From positions 58,017,651-58,081,650 of the forward strand of contig NC_065571.1 of the NCBI RefSeq assembly GCF_937616625.2: a stretch of DNA of 64,000 bases, in the 5' to 3' direction. The notes beneath the pieces were generated by a model. It was not told where the DNA came from. It searched no databases and saw only the letters and a list, made by a program, of their open reading frames with translations. Shown here piece by piece: positions 20,927 through 34,767 of this stretch (the first letter of the stretch is position 1; every line of letters begins with the position of its first letter). Made by a program: the position numbers and the translations under genes. The DNA is from Mercurialis annua (Eukaryota > Streptophyta > Magnoliopsida > Malpighiales > Euphorbiaceae).

Positions 20927-22953
20927 TCCCTAAAACAGCTCAAGAGGGGGAGTTTGGGTATGTTTTTTGACCCCCTACGCGTACCGGATGAAGTTGGAAC
21001 CTCAACGGAAGTTTTAGAGTGTGTTTAAGACAATAAGAATGTTCAATTAGTTTGGTAATCAGACTGTTTTAAGTAAGCATTTTGATAGCCCGAAGTAGGG
21101 TGGAAAAGGAATTTTTAAAAAGTTGAGTTTAACTAGGAATTCTGTTAGCTCGATAAGTTATCGGTTATTCAGACAACGTTTCTAGTTGGGATTAATTAAA
21201 ATAATAGAAGAGTTATTTGATAAATGAATTATCGTTTTATCCCATTTTTGGGGCTTTTCTGCATTCCCCAAAACAGCTGAGGGAGGGGAGTTTGTGTGCG
21301 TTTTTTGACCCTATAAGCGTACTGGATGAAGTTGGAACCTGAACAAAAGATTTAGACAGTGTTACATACAATATGAATATTCAATTATTTTGTTAATCAG
21401 ACCGTTTTATGTAAGCATTTTGATAGCCCGAAGTAGGCTAGAAAAGGGATTTTGAAAAAGTTGAGTTTAACAAGGAATTTTGTTAGCTCGATAAGTTATC
21501 TGTTATTGGGACAACATTTCTAGTTGGGATTATTTAAAATCATAGAAGAGTTGTTTGATAAATAAATTATCGTTTTATCCCGTTTTTGGGTCTTTTCTGC
21601 ATTCCCCAAAACAGCATAGGGAGGGGAGTTTGGGTGCGTTTTTTGAACCTATAAGCGTACCAGATGAAGTTGGAACCTGAACAAAAGATTTAGACAGTGT
21701 TACAGACAATATGAATATTCAATTAGTTTGTTAATCAGACCATTTTATGTAAGCATTTTGATAACCTGAAGTAGGCTAGAAAAGGGATTTTTGAAAAGTT
21801 GAGTTTTACTAGGAATTTTGTTAGCTCGATAAATTATCGATTATTCCGACAACGTTTGTAGTTGGAATTATTGAAAATCATAGAAAAGTTATTTAATAAA
21901 TTAATTATCGTTTTATCCAGTTTTTGGGGCTTTTCTGCATTCCCCAAAACAGCTTAGGGAGGGGAGTTTGGGTATGTTTTTTGACACCCTACGCGTACCG
22001 GATGAAGTTGGAACCTCAACGGAAGTTTTAGAGGGTGTTGAACACAATAAGAATGTTCAATTAGTTTGGTAATTAGACTGTTTTAAGTAAGTATTTTTAT
22101 AGCCCGAAGTAGGCTGGAAAAGGAATTTTTAAAAAGTTGAGTTTAACTAGGAATTCTGTTAGGTCGATAAGTTATCGGTTATTCAGACAACGTTTCTAGT
22201 TGGGATTAATTAAAATAATAGAAGAGTTATTTGATAAATGAATTATCGTTTTATCCCATTTTTGGGGCTTTTCTGCATTCCCCAAAACAGCTCAGGGAGG
22301 GGAGTTTGTGTGCGTTTTTTGACCCTATAAGCGTACTGGATGAAGTTGGAACCTGAACAAAAGATTTAGACAGTGTTACAGACAATATGAATATTCAATT
22401 ATTTTGTTAATCAGACCGTTTTATGTAAGCATTTTGATAACCTGAAGTAGGCTAGAAAAGGGATTTTTGAAAAGTTGAGTTTAACTAGGAATTTTTTTAG
22501 CTCGATCAATTATCGGTTATTCTGACAACGGTTGTAGTTGGAATTATTGAAAATCATAGAAAAGTAATTTGATAAATTAATTATCGTTTTATCCAGTTTT
22601 TGGGGCTTTTCTGCATTCCCCAAAACAGCTCAGGGAGGGGAGTTTGGGTATGTTTTTTGACCCCCTACGCGTACCGGATGAAGTTGGAACCTCAACGGAA
22701 GTTTTAAAGGGTGTTGAAGACAATAAGAATGTTCAATTAGTTTGATAATCAGACTGTTTTAAGTAAGCATTTTGATAGCCCGAAGTAGGCTAGAAAAGGG
22801 ATTTTTAAAAAGTTGAGTTTGATTAGGAATTTTGTTAGCTCGATAAATTATCGGTTATTCCACCAACGTTTCTAGTTGGGATTATTTAAAATCATATAAA
22901 AGTTTTTTGATAAATTAATTATCGTTTTATCCTGTTTTGGGGTTTTTCTGCAT
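20927..22953 (+). repeat. 6-monomer HOR, copy 2
   Basis: 2,027 bp, starts 20927, 21265, 21603, 21941, 22279 and 22617, with the same monomer order as copy 1. Its m1 reads ATTCCCTAAAACAGCTCAAGAG and TGTGTTTAAGAC, changes shared with all later copies to 29023 but not with copy 1. Confidence 0.9.
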
Positions 22954-24293
22954 TCCCTAAAACAGCTCAAGAGGGGGAGTTTGGGTATGTTTTTTGACCC
23001 CCTACGCGTACCGGATGAAGTTGGAACCTCAACGGAAGTTTTAGAGTGTGTTTAAGACAATAAGAATGTTCAATTAGTTTGGTAATCAGACTGTTTTAAG
23101 TAAGCATTTTGATAGCCCGAAGTAGGGTGGAAAAGGAATTTTTAAAAAGTTGAGTTTAACTAGGAATTCTGTTAGCTCGATAAGTTATCGGTTATTCAGA
23201 CAACGTTTGTAGTTGGGATTAATTAAAATAATAGAAGAGTTATTTGATAAATGAATTATCGTTTTATCCCATTTTTGGGGCTTTTCTGCATTCCCCAAAA
23301 CAGCTGAGGGAGGGGAGTTTGTGTGCGTTTTTTGACCCTATAAGCGTACTGGATGAAGTTGGAACCTCAACGGAAGTTTTAGAGGGTGTTGAACACAATA
23401 AGAATGTTCAATTAGTTTGGTAATTAGACTGTTTTAAGTAAGTATTTTTATAGCCCGAAGTAGGCTGGAAAAGGAATTTTTAAAAAGTTGAGTTTAACTA
23501 GGAATTCTGTTAGGTCGATAAGTTATCGGTTATTCAGACAACGTTTCTAGTTGGGATTAATTAAAATAATAGAAGAGTTATTTGATAAATGAATTATCGT
23601 TTTATCCCATTTTTGGGGCTTTTCTGCATTCCCCAAAACAGCTCAGGGAGGGGAGTTTGTGTGCGTTTAAGCGTACTGGATGAAGTTGGAACCTGAACAA
23701 AAGATTTAGACAGTGTTACAGACAATATGAATATTCAATTATTTTGTTAATCAGACCGTTTTATGTAAGCATTTTGATAACCTGAAGTAGGCTAGAAAAG
23801 GGATTTTTGAAAAGTTGAGTTTAACTAGGAATTTTTTTAGCTCGATCAATTATCGGTTATTCTGACAACGGTTGTAGTTGGAATTATTGAAAATCATAGA
23901 AAAGTAATTTGATAAATTAATTATCGTTTTATCCAGTTTTTGGGGCTTTTCTGCATTCCCCAAAACAGCTCAGGGAGGGGAGTTTGGGTATGTTTTTTGA
24001 CCCCCTACGCGTACCGGATGAAGTTGGAACCTCAACGGAAGTTTTAAAGGGTGTTGAAGACAATAAGAATGTTCAATTAGTTTGATAATCAGACTGTTTT
24101 AAGTAAGCATTTTGATAGCCCGAAGTAGGCTAGAAAAGGGATTTTTAAAAAGTTGAGTTTGATTAGGAATTTTGTTAGCTCGATAAATTATCGGTTATTC
24201 CAACAACGTTTCTAGTTGGGATTATTTAAAATCATATAAAAGTTTTTTGATAAATTAATTATCGTTTTATCCTGTTTTGGGGTTTTTCTGCAT
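22954..24293 (+). repeat. 4-monomer deletion derivative of the 6-mer HOR (1,340 bp)
   Basis: Order m1, m2/m4 chimera (23292), m5 (23630), m6 (23957). The chimera begins as m2 (CAGCTGAGGG, GTGTGCG, TACTGG) and after GATGAAGTTGGAACCT continues as m4 (CAACGGAAG, GTTGAACACAATAAG). The m5 copy has an extra 11-bp deletion, GTGCGTTTAAGCG, near 23668, which explains 1,340 rather than 1,351 bp. Confidence 0.9.
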
Positions 24294-26320
24294 TCCCTAA
24301 AACAGCTCAAGAGGGGGAGTTTGGGTATGTTTTTTGACCCCCTACGCGTACCGGATGAAGTTGGAACCTCAACGGAAGTTTTAGAGTGTGTTTAAGACAA
24401 TAAGAATGTTCAATTAGTTTGGTAATCAGACTGTTTTAAGTAAGCATTTTGATAGCCCGAAGTAGGGTGGAAAAGGAATTTTTAAAAAGTTGAGTTTAAC
24501 TAGGAATTCTGTTAGCTCGATAAGTTATCAGTTATTCAGACAACGTTTCTAGTTGGGATTAATTAAAATAATAGAAGAGTTATTTGATAAATGAATTATC
24601 GTTTTATCCCATTTTTGGGGCTTTTCTGCATTCCCCAAAACAGCTGAGGGAGGGGAGTTTGTGTGCGTTTTTTGACCCTATAAGCGTACTGGATGAAGTT
24701 GGAACCTGAACAAAAGATTTAGACAGTGTTACATACAATATGAATATTCAATTATTTTGTTAATCAGACCGTTTTATGTAAGCATTTTGATAGCCCGAAG
24801 TAGGCTAGAAAAGGGATTTTGAAAAAGTTGAGTTTAACAAGGAATTTTGTTAGCTCGATAAGTTATCTGTTATTGGGACAACATTTCTAGTTGGGATTAT
24901 TTAAAATCATAGAAGAGTTGTTTGATAAATAAATTATCGTTTTATCCCGTTTTTGGGTCTTTTCTGCATTCCCCAAAACAGCATAGGGAGGGGAGTTTGG
25001 GTGCGTTTTTTGAACCTATAAGCGTACCAGATGAAGTTGGAACCTGAACAAAAGATTTAGACAGTGTTACAGACAATATGAATATTCAATTAGTTTGTTA
25101 ATCAGACCATTTTATGTAAGCATCTTGATAACCTGAAGTAGGCTAGAAAAGGGATTTTTGAAAAGTTGAGTTTTACTAGGAATTTTGTTAGCTCGATAAA
25201 TTATCGATTATTCCGACAACGTTTGTAGTTGGAATTATTGAAAATCATAGAAAAGTTATTTAATAAATTAATTATCGTTTTATCCAGTTTTTGGGGCTTT
25301 TCTGCATTCCCCAAAACAGCTTAGGGAGGGGAGTTTGGGTATGTTTTTTGACACCCTACGCGTACCGGATGAAGTTGGAACCTCAACGGAAGTTTTAGAG
25401 GGTGTTGAACACAATAAGAATGTTCAATTAGTTTGGTAATTAGACTGTTTTAAGTAAGTATTTTTATAGCCCGAAGTAGGCTGGAAAAGGAATTTTTAAA
25501 AAGTTGAGTTTAACTAGGAATTCTGTTAGGTCGATAAGTTATCGGTTATTCAGACAACGTTTCTAGTTGGGATTAATTAAAATAATAGAAGAGTTATTTG
25601 ATAAATGAATTATCGTTTTATCCCATTTTTGGGGCTTTTCTGCATTCCCCAAAACAGCTCAGGGAGGGGAGTTTGTGTGCGTTTTTTGACCCTATAAGCG
25701 TACTGGATGAAGTTGGAACCTGAACAAAAGATTTAGACAGTGTTACAGACAATATGAATATTCAATTATTTTGTTAATCAGACCGTTTTATGTAAGCATT
25801 TTGATAACCTGAAGTAGGCTAGAAAAGGGATTTTTGAAAAGTTGAGTTTAACTAGGAATTTTTTTAGCTCGATCAATTATCGGTTATTCTGACAACGGTT
25901 GTAGTTGGAATTATTGAAAATCATAGAAAAGTAATTTGATAAATTAATTATCGTTTTATCCAGTTTTTGGGGCTTTTCTGCATTCCCCAAAACAGCTCAG
26001 GGAGGGGAGTTTGGGTATGTTTTTTGACCCCCTACGCGAACCGGATGAAGTTGGAACCTCAACGGAAGTTTTAAAGGGTGTTGAAGACAATAAGAATGTT
26101 CAATTAGTTTGATAATCAGACTGTTTTAAGTAAGCATTTTGATAGCCCGAAGTAGGCTAGAAAAGGGATTTTTTAAAAGTTGAGTTTGATTAGGAATTTT
26201 GTTAGCTCGATAAATTATCGGTTATTCCACCAACGTTTCTAGTTGGGATTATTTAAAATCATATAAAAGTTTTTTGATAAATTAATTATCGTTTTATCCT
26301 GTTTTGGGGTTTTTCTGCAT
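24294..26320 (+). repeat. 6-monomer HOR, copy 3
   Basis: 2,027 bp, complete m1 to m6, lying between two 4-mer derivatives. Its m6 reads CTACGCGAACCGG at about 26032, a change shared with the next 4-mer (about 27382) but not with other copies. That tracks recent local copying. Confidence 0.9.
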
Positions 26321-27671
26321 TCCCTAAAACAGCTCAAGAGGGGGAGTTTGGGTATGTTTTTTGACCCCCTACGCGTACCGGATGAAGTTGGAACCTCAAC
26401 GGAAGTTTTAGAGTGTGTTTAAGACAATAAGAATGTTCAATTAGTTTGGTAATCAGACTGTTTTAAGTAAGCATTTTGATAGCCCGAAGTAGGGTGGAAA
26501 AGGAATTTTTAAAAAGTTGAGTTTAACTAGGAATTCTGTTAGCTCGATAAGTTATCGGTTATTCAGACAACGTTTGTAGTTGGGATTAATTAAAATAATA
26601 GAAGAGTTATTTGATAAATGAATTATCGTTTTATCCCATTTTTGGGGCTTTTCTGCATTCCCCAAAACAGCTGAGGGAGGGGAGTTTGTGTGCGTTTTTT
26701 GACCCTATAAGCGTACTGGATGAAGTTGGAACCTCAACGGAAGTTTTAGAGGGTGTTGAACACAATAAGAATGTTCAATTAGTTTGGTAATTAGACTGTT
26801 TTAAGTAAGTATTTTTACAGCCCGAAGTAGGCTGGAAAAGGAATTTTTAAAAAGTTGAGTTTAACTAGGAATTCTGTTAGGTCGATAAGTTATCGGTTAT
26901 TCAGACAACGTTTCTAGTTGGGATTAATTAAAATAATAGAAGAGTTATTTGATAAATGAATTATCGTTTTATCCCATTTTTGGGGCTTTTCTGCATTCCC
27001 CAAAACAGCTCAGGGAGGGGAGTTTGTGTGCGTTTTTTGACCCTATAAGCGTACTGGATGAAGTTGGAACCTGAACAAAAGATTTAGACAGTGTTACAGA
27101 CAATATGAATATTCAATTATTTTGTTAATCAGACCGTTTTATGTAAGCATTTTGATAACCTGAAGTAGGCTAGAAAAGGGATTTTTGAAAAGTTGAGTTT
27201 AACTAGGAATTTTTTTAGCTCGATCAATTATCGGTTATTCTGACAACGGTTGTAGTTGGAATTATTGAAAATCATAGAAAAGTAATTTGATAAATTAATT
27301 ATCGTTTTATCCAGTTTTTGGGGCTTTTCTGCATTCCCCAAAACAGCTCAGGGAGGGGAGTTTGGGTATGTTTTTTGACCCCCTACGCGAACCGGATGAA
27401 GTTGGAACCTCAACGGAAGTTTTAAAGGGTGTTGAAGACAATAAGAATGTTCAATTAGTTTGATAATCAGACTGTTTTAAGTAAGCATTTTGATAGCCCG
27501 AAGTAGGCTAGAAAAGGGATTTTTTAAAAGTTGAGTTTGATTAGGAATTTTGTTAGCTCGATAAATTATCGGTTATTCCACCAACGTTTCTAGTTGGGAT
27601 TATTTAAAATCATATAAAAGTTTTTTGATAAATTAATTATCGTTTTATCCTGTTTTGGGGTTTTTCTGCAT
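26321..27671 (+). repeat. 4-monomer derivative, copy 2 (1,351 bp)
   Basis: m1, m2/m4 chimera, m5, m6, with the same fusion point as at 23292. It lacks the 11-bp deletion in m5. It shares CTACGCGAACCGG in m6 with the preceding 6-mer. Confidence 0.9.
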
Positions 27672-29022
27672 TCCCTAAAACAGCTCAAGAGGGGGAGTTT
27701 GGGTATGTTTTTTGACCCCCTACGCGTACCGGATGAAGTTGGAACCTCAACGGAAGTTTTAGAGTGTGTTTAAGACAATAAGAATGTTCAATTAGTTTGG
27801 TAATCAGACTGTTTTAAGTAAGCATTTTGATAGCCCGAAGTAGGGTGGAAAAGGAATTTTTAAAAAGTTGAGTTTAACTAGGAATTCTGTTAGCTCGATA
27901 AGTTATCGGTTATTCAGACAACGTTTGTAGTTGGGATTAATTAAAATAATAGAAGAGTTATTTGATAAATGAATTATCGTTTTATCCCATTTTTGGGGCT
28001 TTTCTGCATTCCCCAAAACAGCTGAGGGAGGGGAGTTTGTGTGCGTTTTTTGACCCTATAAGCGTACTGGATGAAGTTGGAACCTCAACGGAAGTTTTAG
28101 AGGGTGTTGAACACAATAAGAATGTTCAATTAGTTTGGTAATTAGACTGTTTTAAGTAAGTATTTTTACAGCCCGAAGCAGGCTGGAAAAGGAATTTTTA
28201 AAAAGTTGAGTTTAACTAGGAATTCTGTTAGGTCGATAAGTTATCGGTTATTCAGACAACGTTTCTAGTTGGGATTAATTAAAATAATAGAAGAGTTATT
28301 TGATAAATGAATTATCGTTTTATCCCATTTTTGGGGCTTTTCTGCATTCCCCAAAACAGCTCAGGGAGGGGAGTTTGTGTGCGTTTTTTGACCCTATAAG
28401 CGTACTGGATGAAGTTGGAACCTGAACAAAAGATTTAGACAGTGTTACAGACAATATGAATATTCAATTATTTTGTTAATCAGACCGTTTTATGTAAGCA
28501 TTTTGATAACCTGAAGTAGGCTAGAAAAGGGATTTTTGAAAAGTTGAGTTTAACTAGGAATTTTTTTAGCTCGATCAATTATCGGTTATTCTGACAACGG
28601 TTGTAGTTGGAATTATTGAAAATCATAGAAAAGTAATTTGATAAATTAATTATCGTTTTATCCAGTTTTTGGGGCTTTTCTGCATTCCCCAAAACAGCTC
28701 AGGGAGGGGAGTTTGGGTATGTTTTTTGACCCCCTACGCGTACCGGATGAAGTTGGAACCTCAACGGAAGTTTTAAAGGGTGTTGAAGACAATAAGAATG
28801 TTCAATTAGTTTGATAATCAGACTGTTTTAAGTAAGCATTTTGATAGCCCGAAGTAGGCTAGAAAAGGGATTTTTAAAAAGTTGAGTTTGATTAGGAATT
28901 TTGTTAGCTCGATAAATTATCGGTTATTCCAACAACGTTTCTAGTTGGGATTATTTAAAATCATATAAAAGTTTTTTGATAAATTAATTATCGTTTTATC
29001 CTGTTTTGGGGTTTTTCTGCAT
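27672..29022 (+). repeat. 4-monomer derivative, copy 3 (1,351 bp)
   Basis: Nearly identical to the preceding 1,351 bp. TTTTTACAGCCCGAAG is shared by both (about 26813 and 28164), against TTTTTATAGCCCG elsewhere. The m6 here reads CTACGCGTACCGG. Confidence 0.9.
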
Positions 29023-32000
29023 TCCCTAAAACAGCTCAAGAGGGGGAGTTTGGGTATGTTTTTTGACCCCCTACGCGTACCGGATGAAGTTGGAACCTCA
29101 ACGGAAGTTTTAGAGTGTGTTTAAGACAATAAGAATGTTCAATTAGTTTGGTAATCAGACTGTTTTAAGTAAGCATTTTGATAGCCCGAAGTAGGGTGGA
29201 AAAGGAATTTTTAAAAAGTTGAGTTTAACTAGGAATTCTGTTAGCTCGATAAGTTATCAGTTATTCAGACAACGTTTCTAGTTGGGATTAATTAAAATAA
29301 TAGAAGAGTTATTTGATAAATGAATTATCGTTTTATCCCATTTTTGGGGCTTTTCTGCATTCCCCAAAACAGCTGAGGGAGGGGAGTTTGTGTGCGTTTT
29401 TTGACCCTATAAGCGTACTGGATGAATTTGGAACCTTAACAAAAGATTTACACAGTGTTACAGACAATATGAATATTCAATTAGTTTGTTAATCAGACCG
29501 TTTTATGTAAGCATTTTGATTGCCCAAAGTAGGGTAGAAAAGGAATTTTTTAAAAGTTGAGTTTAACTAGGAATTTTGTTAGCTCGATAAGTTATCGGTT
29601 ATTCAGACAATGTTTCTAGTTGGGATTAATTAAAATAATAGAAGAGTTATTTGATAAATGAATTATCGTTTTATCCCATTTTCGGGGCTTTTCTGCATTC
29701 CCCAAAACAGCTCAGGGAGGGGAGTTTGGGTGCGTTTTTTTACCCTATAAGCGTACCGGATGAAGTTAGAACCTAAACAAAAGATTTAGACAGTGTTACA
29801 GACAATATGAATATTCAATTAGTTTGTTAATCAGACCGTTTTATGTAAGCATTTTAATTGCCCAAAGTAGGGTAGAAAAGGAATTTTTTAAAAGTTGAGT
29901 TTAACTAGGAATTTTGTTAGCTCGATAAGTTATCGGTTATTCAGACAATGTTTCTAGTTGGGATTAATTAAAATAATAGAAGAGTTATTTGATAAATGAA
30001 TTATCGTTTTATCCCATTTTTGGGGCTTTTCTGCATTCCCCAAAACAGCTCAGGGAGGGGAGTTTGTGTGCGTTTTTTGACCCTATAAGCGTACTGGATG
30101 ACGTTGGAACCTGAACAAAAGATTTAGACAGTGTTACAGACAATATGAATATTCAATTATTTTGTTATTCAGACCGTTTTATGTAAGCATTTTGATAGCC
30201 CGAAGTAGGCTAGAAAAGGGATTTTGAAAAAGTTGAGTTTAACTAGGAATTTTGTTAGCTCGATAAGTTATCTGTTATTGGGACAACATTTCTAGTTGGG
30301 ATTATTTAAAATCATAGAAGAGTTGTTTGATAAATAAATTATCGTTTTATCCCGTTTTTGGGTCTTTTCTGCATTCCCCAAAACAACATAGGGGGGGGAG
30401 TTTGGGTGCGTTTTTTGAACCTATAAGCGTACCGGATGAAGTTGGAACCTGAACAAAAGCTTTAGACAGTGTTACAGACAATATGAATATTCAATTAGTT
30501 TGTTAATCAGACCGTTTTATGTAAGCATTTTGATAACCTGAAGTAGGCTAGAAAAGGGATTTTTGAAAAGTTGAGTTTAACTAGGAATTTTTTTAGCTCG
30601 ATCAATTATCGGTTATTCTGACAACGGTTGTAGTTGGAATTATTGAAAATCATAGAAAAGTAATTTGATAAATTAATTATCGTTTTATCCAGTTTTTGGG
30701 GCTTTTCTGCATTCCCCAAAACAGCTCAGGGAGGGGAGTATGGGTATGTTTTTTGACCCCCTACGCGTACCGGATGAAGTTGGAACCTCAACGGAAGTTT
30801 TAAAGGGTGTTGAAGACAATAAGAATGTTCAATTAGTTTGATAATCAGACTGTTTTAAGTAAGCATTTTGATAGCCCGAAGTAGGCTAGAAAAGGAATTT
30901 TTAAAACGTTGAGTTTGACTAGGAATTTTGTTAGCTCGATAAGTTATCGGTTATTCAGACAACTTTTCTAGTTGGGATTAATTAAAATAATAGAAGAGTT
31001 ATTTGATAAATGAATTATCGCTTTATCCCATTTTTGGGGCTTTTCTGCATTCCCCAAAACAACTCAGGCAGGGGAGTTTGGGTGCGTTTTTTGACCCTAT
31101 AACCGTACCGGATGAATTTGGAACCTTAACAAAAGATTTACACAGTGTTACAGACAATACGAATATTCAATTAGTTTGTTAATCAGACCGTTTTATGTAA
31201 GCATTTTGATTGCCCAAAGTAGGGTAGAAAAGGAATTTTTTAAAAGTTGAGTTTAACTAGGAATTTTGTTAGCTCGATAAGTTATCGGTTATTCAGACAA
31301 TGTTTCTAGTTGGGATTAATTAAAATAATAGAAGAGTTATTTGATAAATGAATTATCGTTTTATCCCATTTTTTGGGCTTTTCTGCATTCCCCAAAACAG
31401 CTCAGGGAGGGGAGTTTGTGTGCGTTTTTTAACCCTATAAGCGTACTGGATGAAGTTGGAACCTGAACAAAAGATTTAGACAGTGTTACAGACAATATGA
31501 ATATTCAATTATTTTGTTAATCAGACCGTTTTATGTAAGCATTTTGATAGCCCGAAGTAGGCTAGAAAAGGGATTTTGAAAAAGTTGAGTTTAACAAGGA
31601 ATTTTGTTAGCTCGATAAGTTATCTGTTATTGGGACAACATTTCTAGTTGGGATTATTTAAAATCATAGAAGAGTTGTTTGATAAATAAATTATCGTTTT
31701 ATCCCGTTTTTGGGTCTTTTCTGCATTCCCCAAAACAGCATAGGGAGGGGAGTTTGGGTGCGTTTTTTGAACCTATAAGCGTACCAGATGAAGTTGGAAC
31801 CTGAACAAAAGATTTAGACAGTGTTACAGACAATATGAATATTCAATTAGTTTGTTAATCAGACCATTTTATGTAAGCATTTTGATAACCTGAAGTAGGC
31901 TAGAAAAGGGATTTTTGAAAAGTTGAGTTTAACTAGGAATTTTTTTAGCTCGATCAATTATCGGTTATTCTGACAACGGTTGTAGTTGGAATTATTGAAA

Positions 32001-34767
32001 ATCATAGAAAAGTAATTTGATAAATTAATTATCGTTTTATCCAGTTTTTGGGGCTTTTCTGCATTCCCCAAAACAGTTCAGGGAGGGGAGTTTGGGTATG
32101 TTTTTTGACCCCCTACGCGCACCGGATGAAGTTGGAACCTCAACGGAAGTTTTAAAGGGTGTTGAAGACAATAAGAATGTTCAATTAGTTTGATAATCAG
32201 ACTGTTTTAAGTAAGCATTTTGATAGCCCGAAGTAGGCTAGAAAAGGAATTTTTAAAACGTTGAGTTTGACTAGGAATTTTGTTAGCTCGATAAGTTATC
32301 GGTTATTCAGACAACGTTTCTAGTTGGGATTAAGTAAAATAATAGAAGAGTTATTTGATAAATGAATTATCGCTTTATCCCATTTTTGGGGCTTTTCTGC
32401 ATTCCCCAAAACAACTCGGGCAGGGGAGTTTGGGTGCGTTTTTTGACCCTATAACCGTACCGGATGAATTTGGAACCTTAACAAAAGATTTACACAGTGT
32501 TACAGACAATATGAATATTCAATTAGTTTGTTAATCAGACCGTTTTATGTAAGCATTTTGATTGCCCAAAGTAGGGTAGAAAAGGAATTTTTTAAAAGTT
32601 GAGTTTAACTAGGAATTTTGTTAGCTCGATAAGTTATCGGTTATTCAGACAATGTTTCTAGTTGGGATTAATTAAAATAATAGAAGAGTTATTTGATAAA
32701 TGAATTATCGTTTTATCCCATTTTCGGGGCTTTTCTGCATTCCCCAAAACAGCTCAGGGAGGGGAGTTTGGGTGCGTTTTTTTACCCTATAAGCGTACCG
32801 GATGAAGTTAGAACCTAAACAAAAGATTTAGACAGTGTTACAGACAATATGAATATTCAATTAGTTTGTTAATCAGACCGTTTTATGTAAGCATTTTAAT
32901 TGCCCAAAGTAGGGTAGAAAAGGAATTTTTTAAAAGTTGAGTTTAACTAGGAATTTTGTTAGCTCGATAAGTTATCGGTTATTCAGACAATGTTTCTAGT
33001 TGGGATTAATTAAAATAATAGAAGAGTTATTTGATAAATGAATTATCGTTTTATCCCATTTTTGGGGCTTTTCTGCATTCCCCAAAACAGCTCAGGGAGG
33101 GGAGTTTGTGTGCGTTTTTTGACCCTATAAGCGTACTGGATGACGTTGGAACCTGAACAAAAGATTTAGACAGTGTTACAGACAATATGAATATTCAATT
33201 ATTTTGTTATTCAGACCGTTTTATGTAAGCATTTTGATAGCCCGAAGTAGGCTAGAAAAGGGATTTTGAAAAAGTTGAGTTTAACTAGGAATTTTGTTAG
33301 CTCGATAAGTTATCTGTTATTGGGACAACATTTCTAGTTGGGATTATTTAAAATCATAGAAGAGTTGTTTGATAAATAAATTATCGTTTTATCCCGTTTT
33401 TGGGTCTTTTCTGCATTCCCCAAAACAGCATAGGGAGGGGAGTTTGGGTGCGTTTTTTGAACCTATAAGCGTACCAGATGAAGTTGGAACCTGAACAAAA
33501 GATTTAGACAGTGTTACAGACAATATGAATATTCAATTAGTTTGTTAATCAGACCGTTTTATGTAAGCATTTTGATAACCTGAAGTAGGCTAGAAAAGGG
33601 ATTTTTGAAAAGTTGAGTTTTACTAGGAATTTTGTTAGCTCGATAAATTATCGATTATTCCGACAACGTTTGTAGTTGGAATTATTGAAAATCATAGAAA
33701 AGTTATTTAATAAATTAATTATCGTTTTATCCAGTTTTTGGGGATTTTCTGCATTCCCCAGAATAGCTTAGGGAGGGGAGTTTGGGTATGTTTTTCGACA
33801 CCCTACGCGTACCGGATGAAGTTGGAACCTCAACGGAAGTTTTAGAGGGTGTTGAACACAATAAGAATGTTCAATTAGTTTGGTAATTAGACTGTTTTAA
33901 GTAAGTATTTTTATAGCCCGAAGTAGGCTGAAAAAGGAATTTTTAAAAAGTTGAGTTTAACTAGGAATTCTGTTAGCTCGATAAGTTATCGGTTATTCAG
34001 ACAACGTTTCTAGTTGGGATTAATTAAAATAATAGACGAGTTATTTGATAAATGAATTATCGTTTTATCCCATTTTTGGGGCGTTTCTGCATTCCCCAAA
34101 ACAGCTCAGGGAGGGGAGTTTGTGTGCGTTTTTTGACCCTATAAGCGTACTGGATGAAGTTGGAACCTGAACAAAAGATTTAGACAGTGTTACAGACAAT
34201 ATGAATATTCAATTATTTTGTTAATCAGATCGTTTTATGTAAGCATTTTGATAGCCCGAAGTAGGCTAGAAAAGGGATTTTGAAAAAGTTGAGTTTAACT
34301 AGGAATTTTGTTAGCTCGATAAGTTATCTGTTATTGGGACAACATTTCTAGTTGGGATTATTTAAAATCATAGAAGAGTTATTTGATAAATAAATTATCG
34401 TTTTATCCCGTTTTTGGGTCTTTTCTGCATTCCCCAAAACAGCATAGGGAGGGGAGTTTGGGTGCGTTTTTTGAACCTATAAGCGTACCGGATGAAGTTG
34501 GAACCCGAACAAACGATTTAGACAGTGTTACAGACAATATGAATATTCAATTAGTTTGTTAATCAAACCGTTTTAAGTAAGCATTTTGATAACCTGAAGT
34601 AGGCTAGAAAAGGGATTTTTAAAAAGTTGAGTTTGATTAGGAATTTTGTTAGCTCGATAAATTATCGGTTATTCCAACAACGTTTCTAGTTGGGATTATT
34701 TCAAATCATATAAAAGTTTTTTGATAAATTAATTATCGTTTTATCCTGTTTTGGGGCTTTTCTGCAT
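29023..34767 (+). repeat. Mixed HOR block related to the segment around the transposon
   Basis: Seventeen monomers. 29023 is an m1. 29361 is a chimera starting as m2 and continuing as the GATGAATTTGGAACCTTAAC class of 17888. About 29,420-30,560 matches 32,460-33,600 at an offset of 3,042 bp (nine monomers), including TTTTCGGGGC just before 29699 and 32741. A-type starts at 30713 and 32065 are one 1,352-bp (4-mer) step apart. The order of 16874 onward is echoed without any transposon. Confidence 0.75.
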
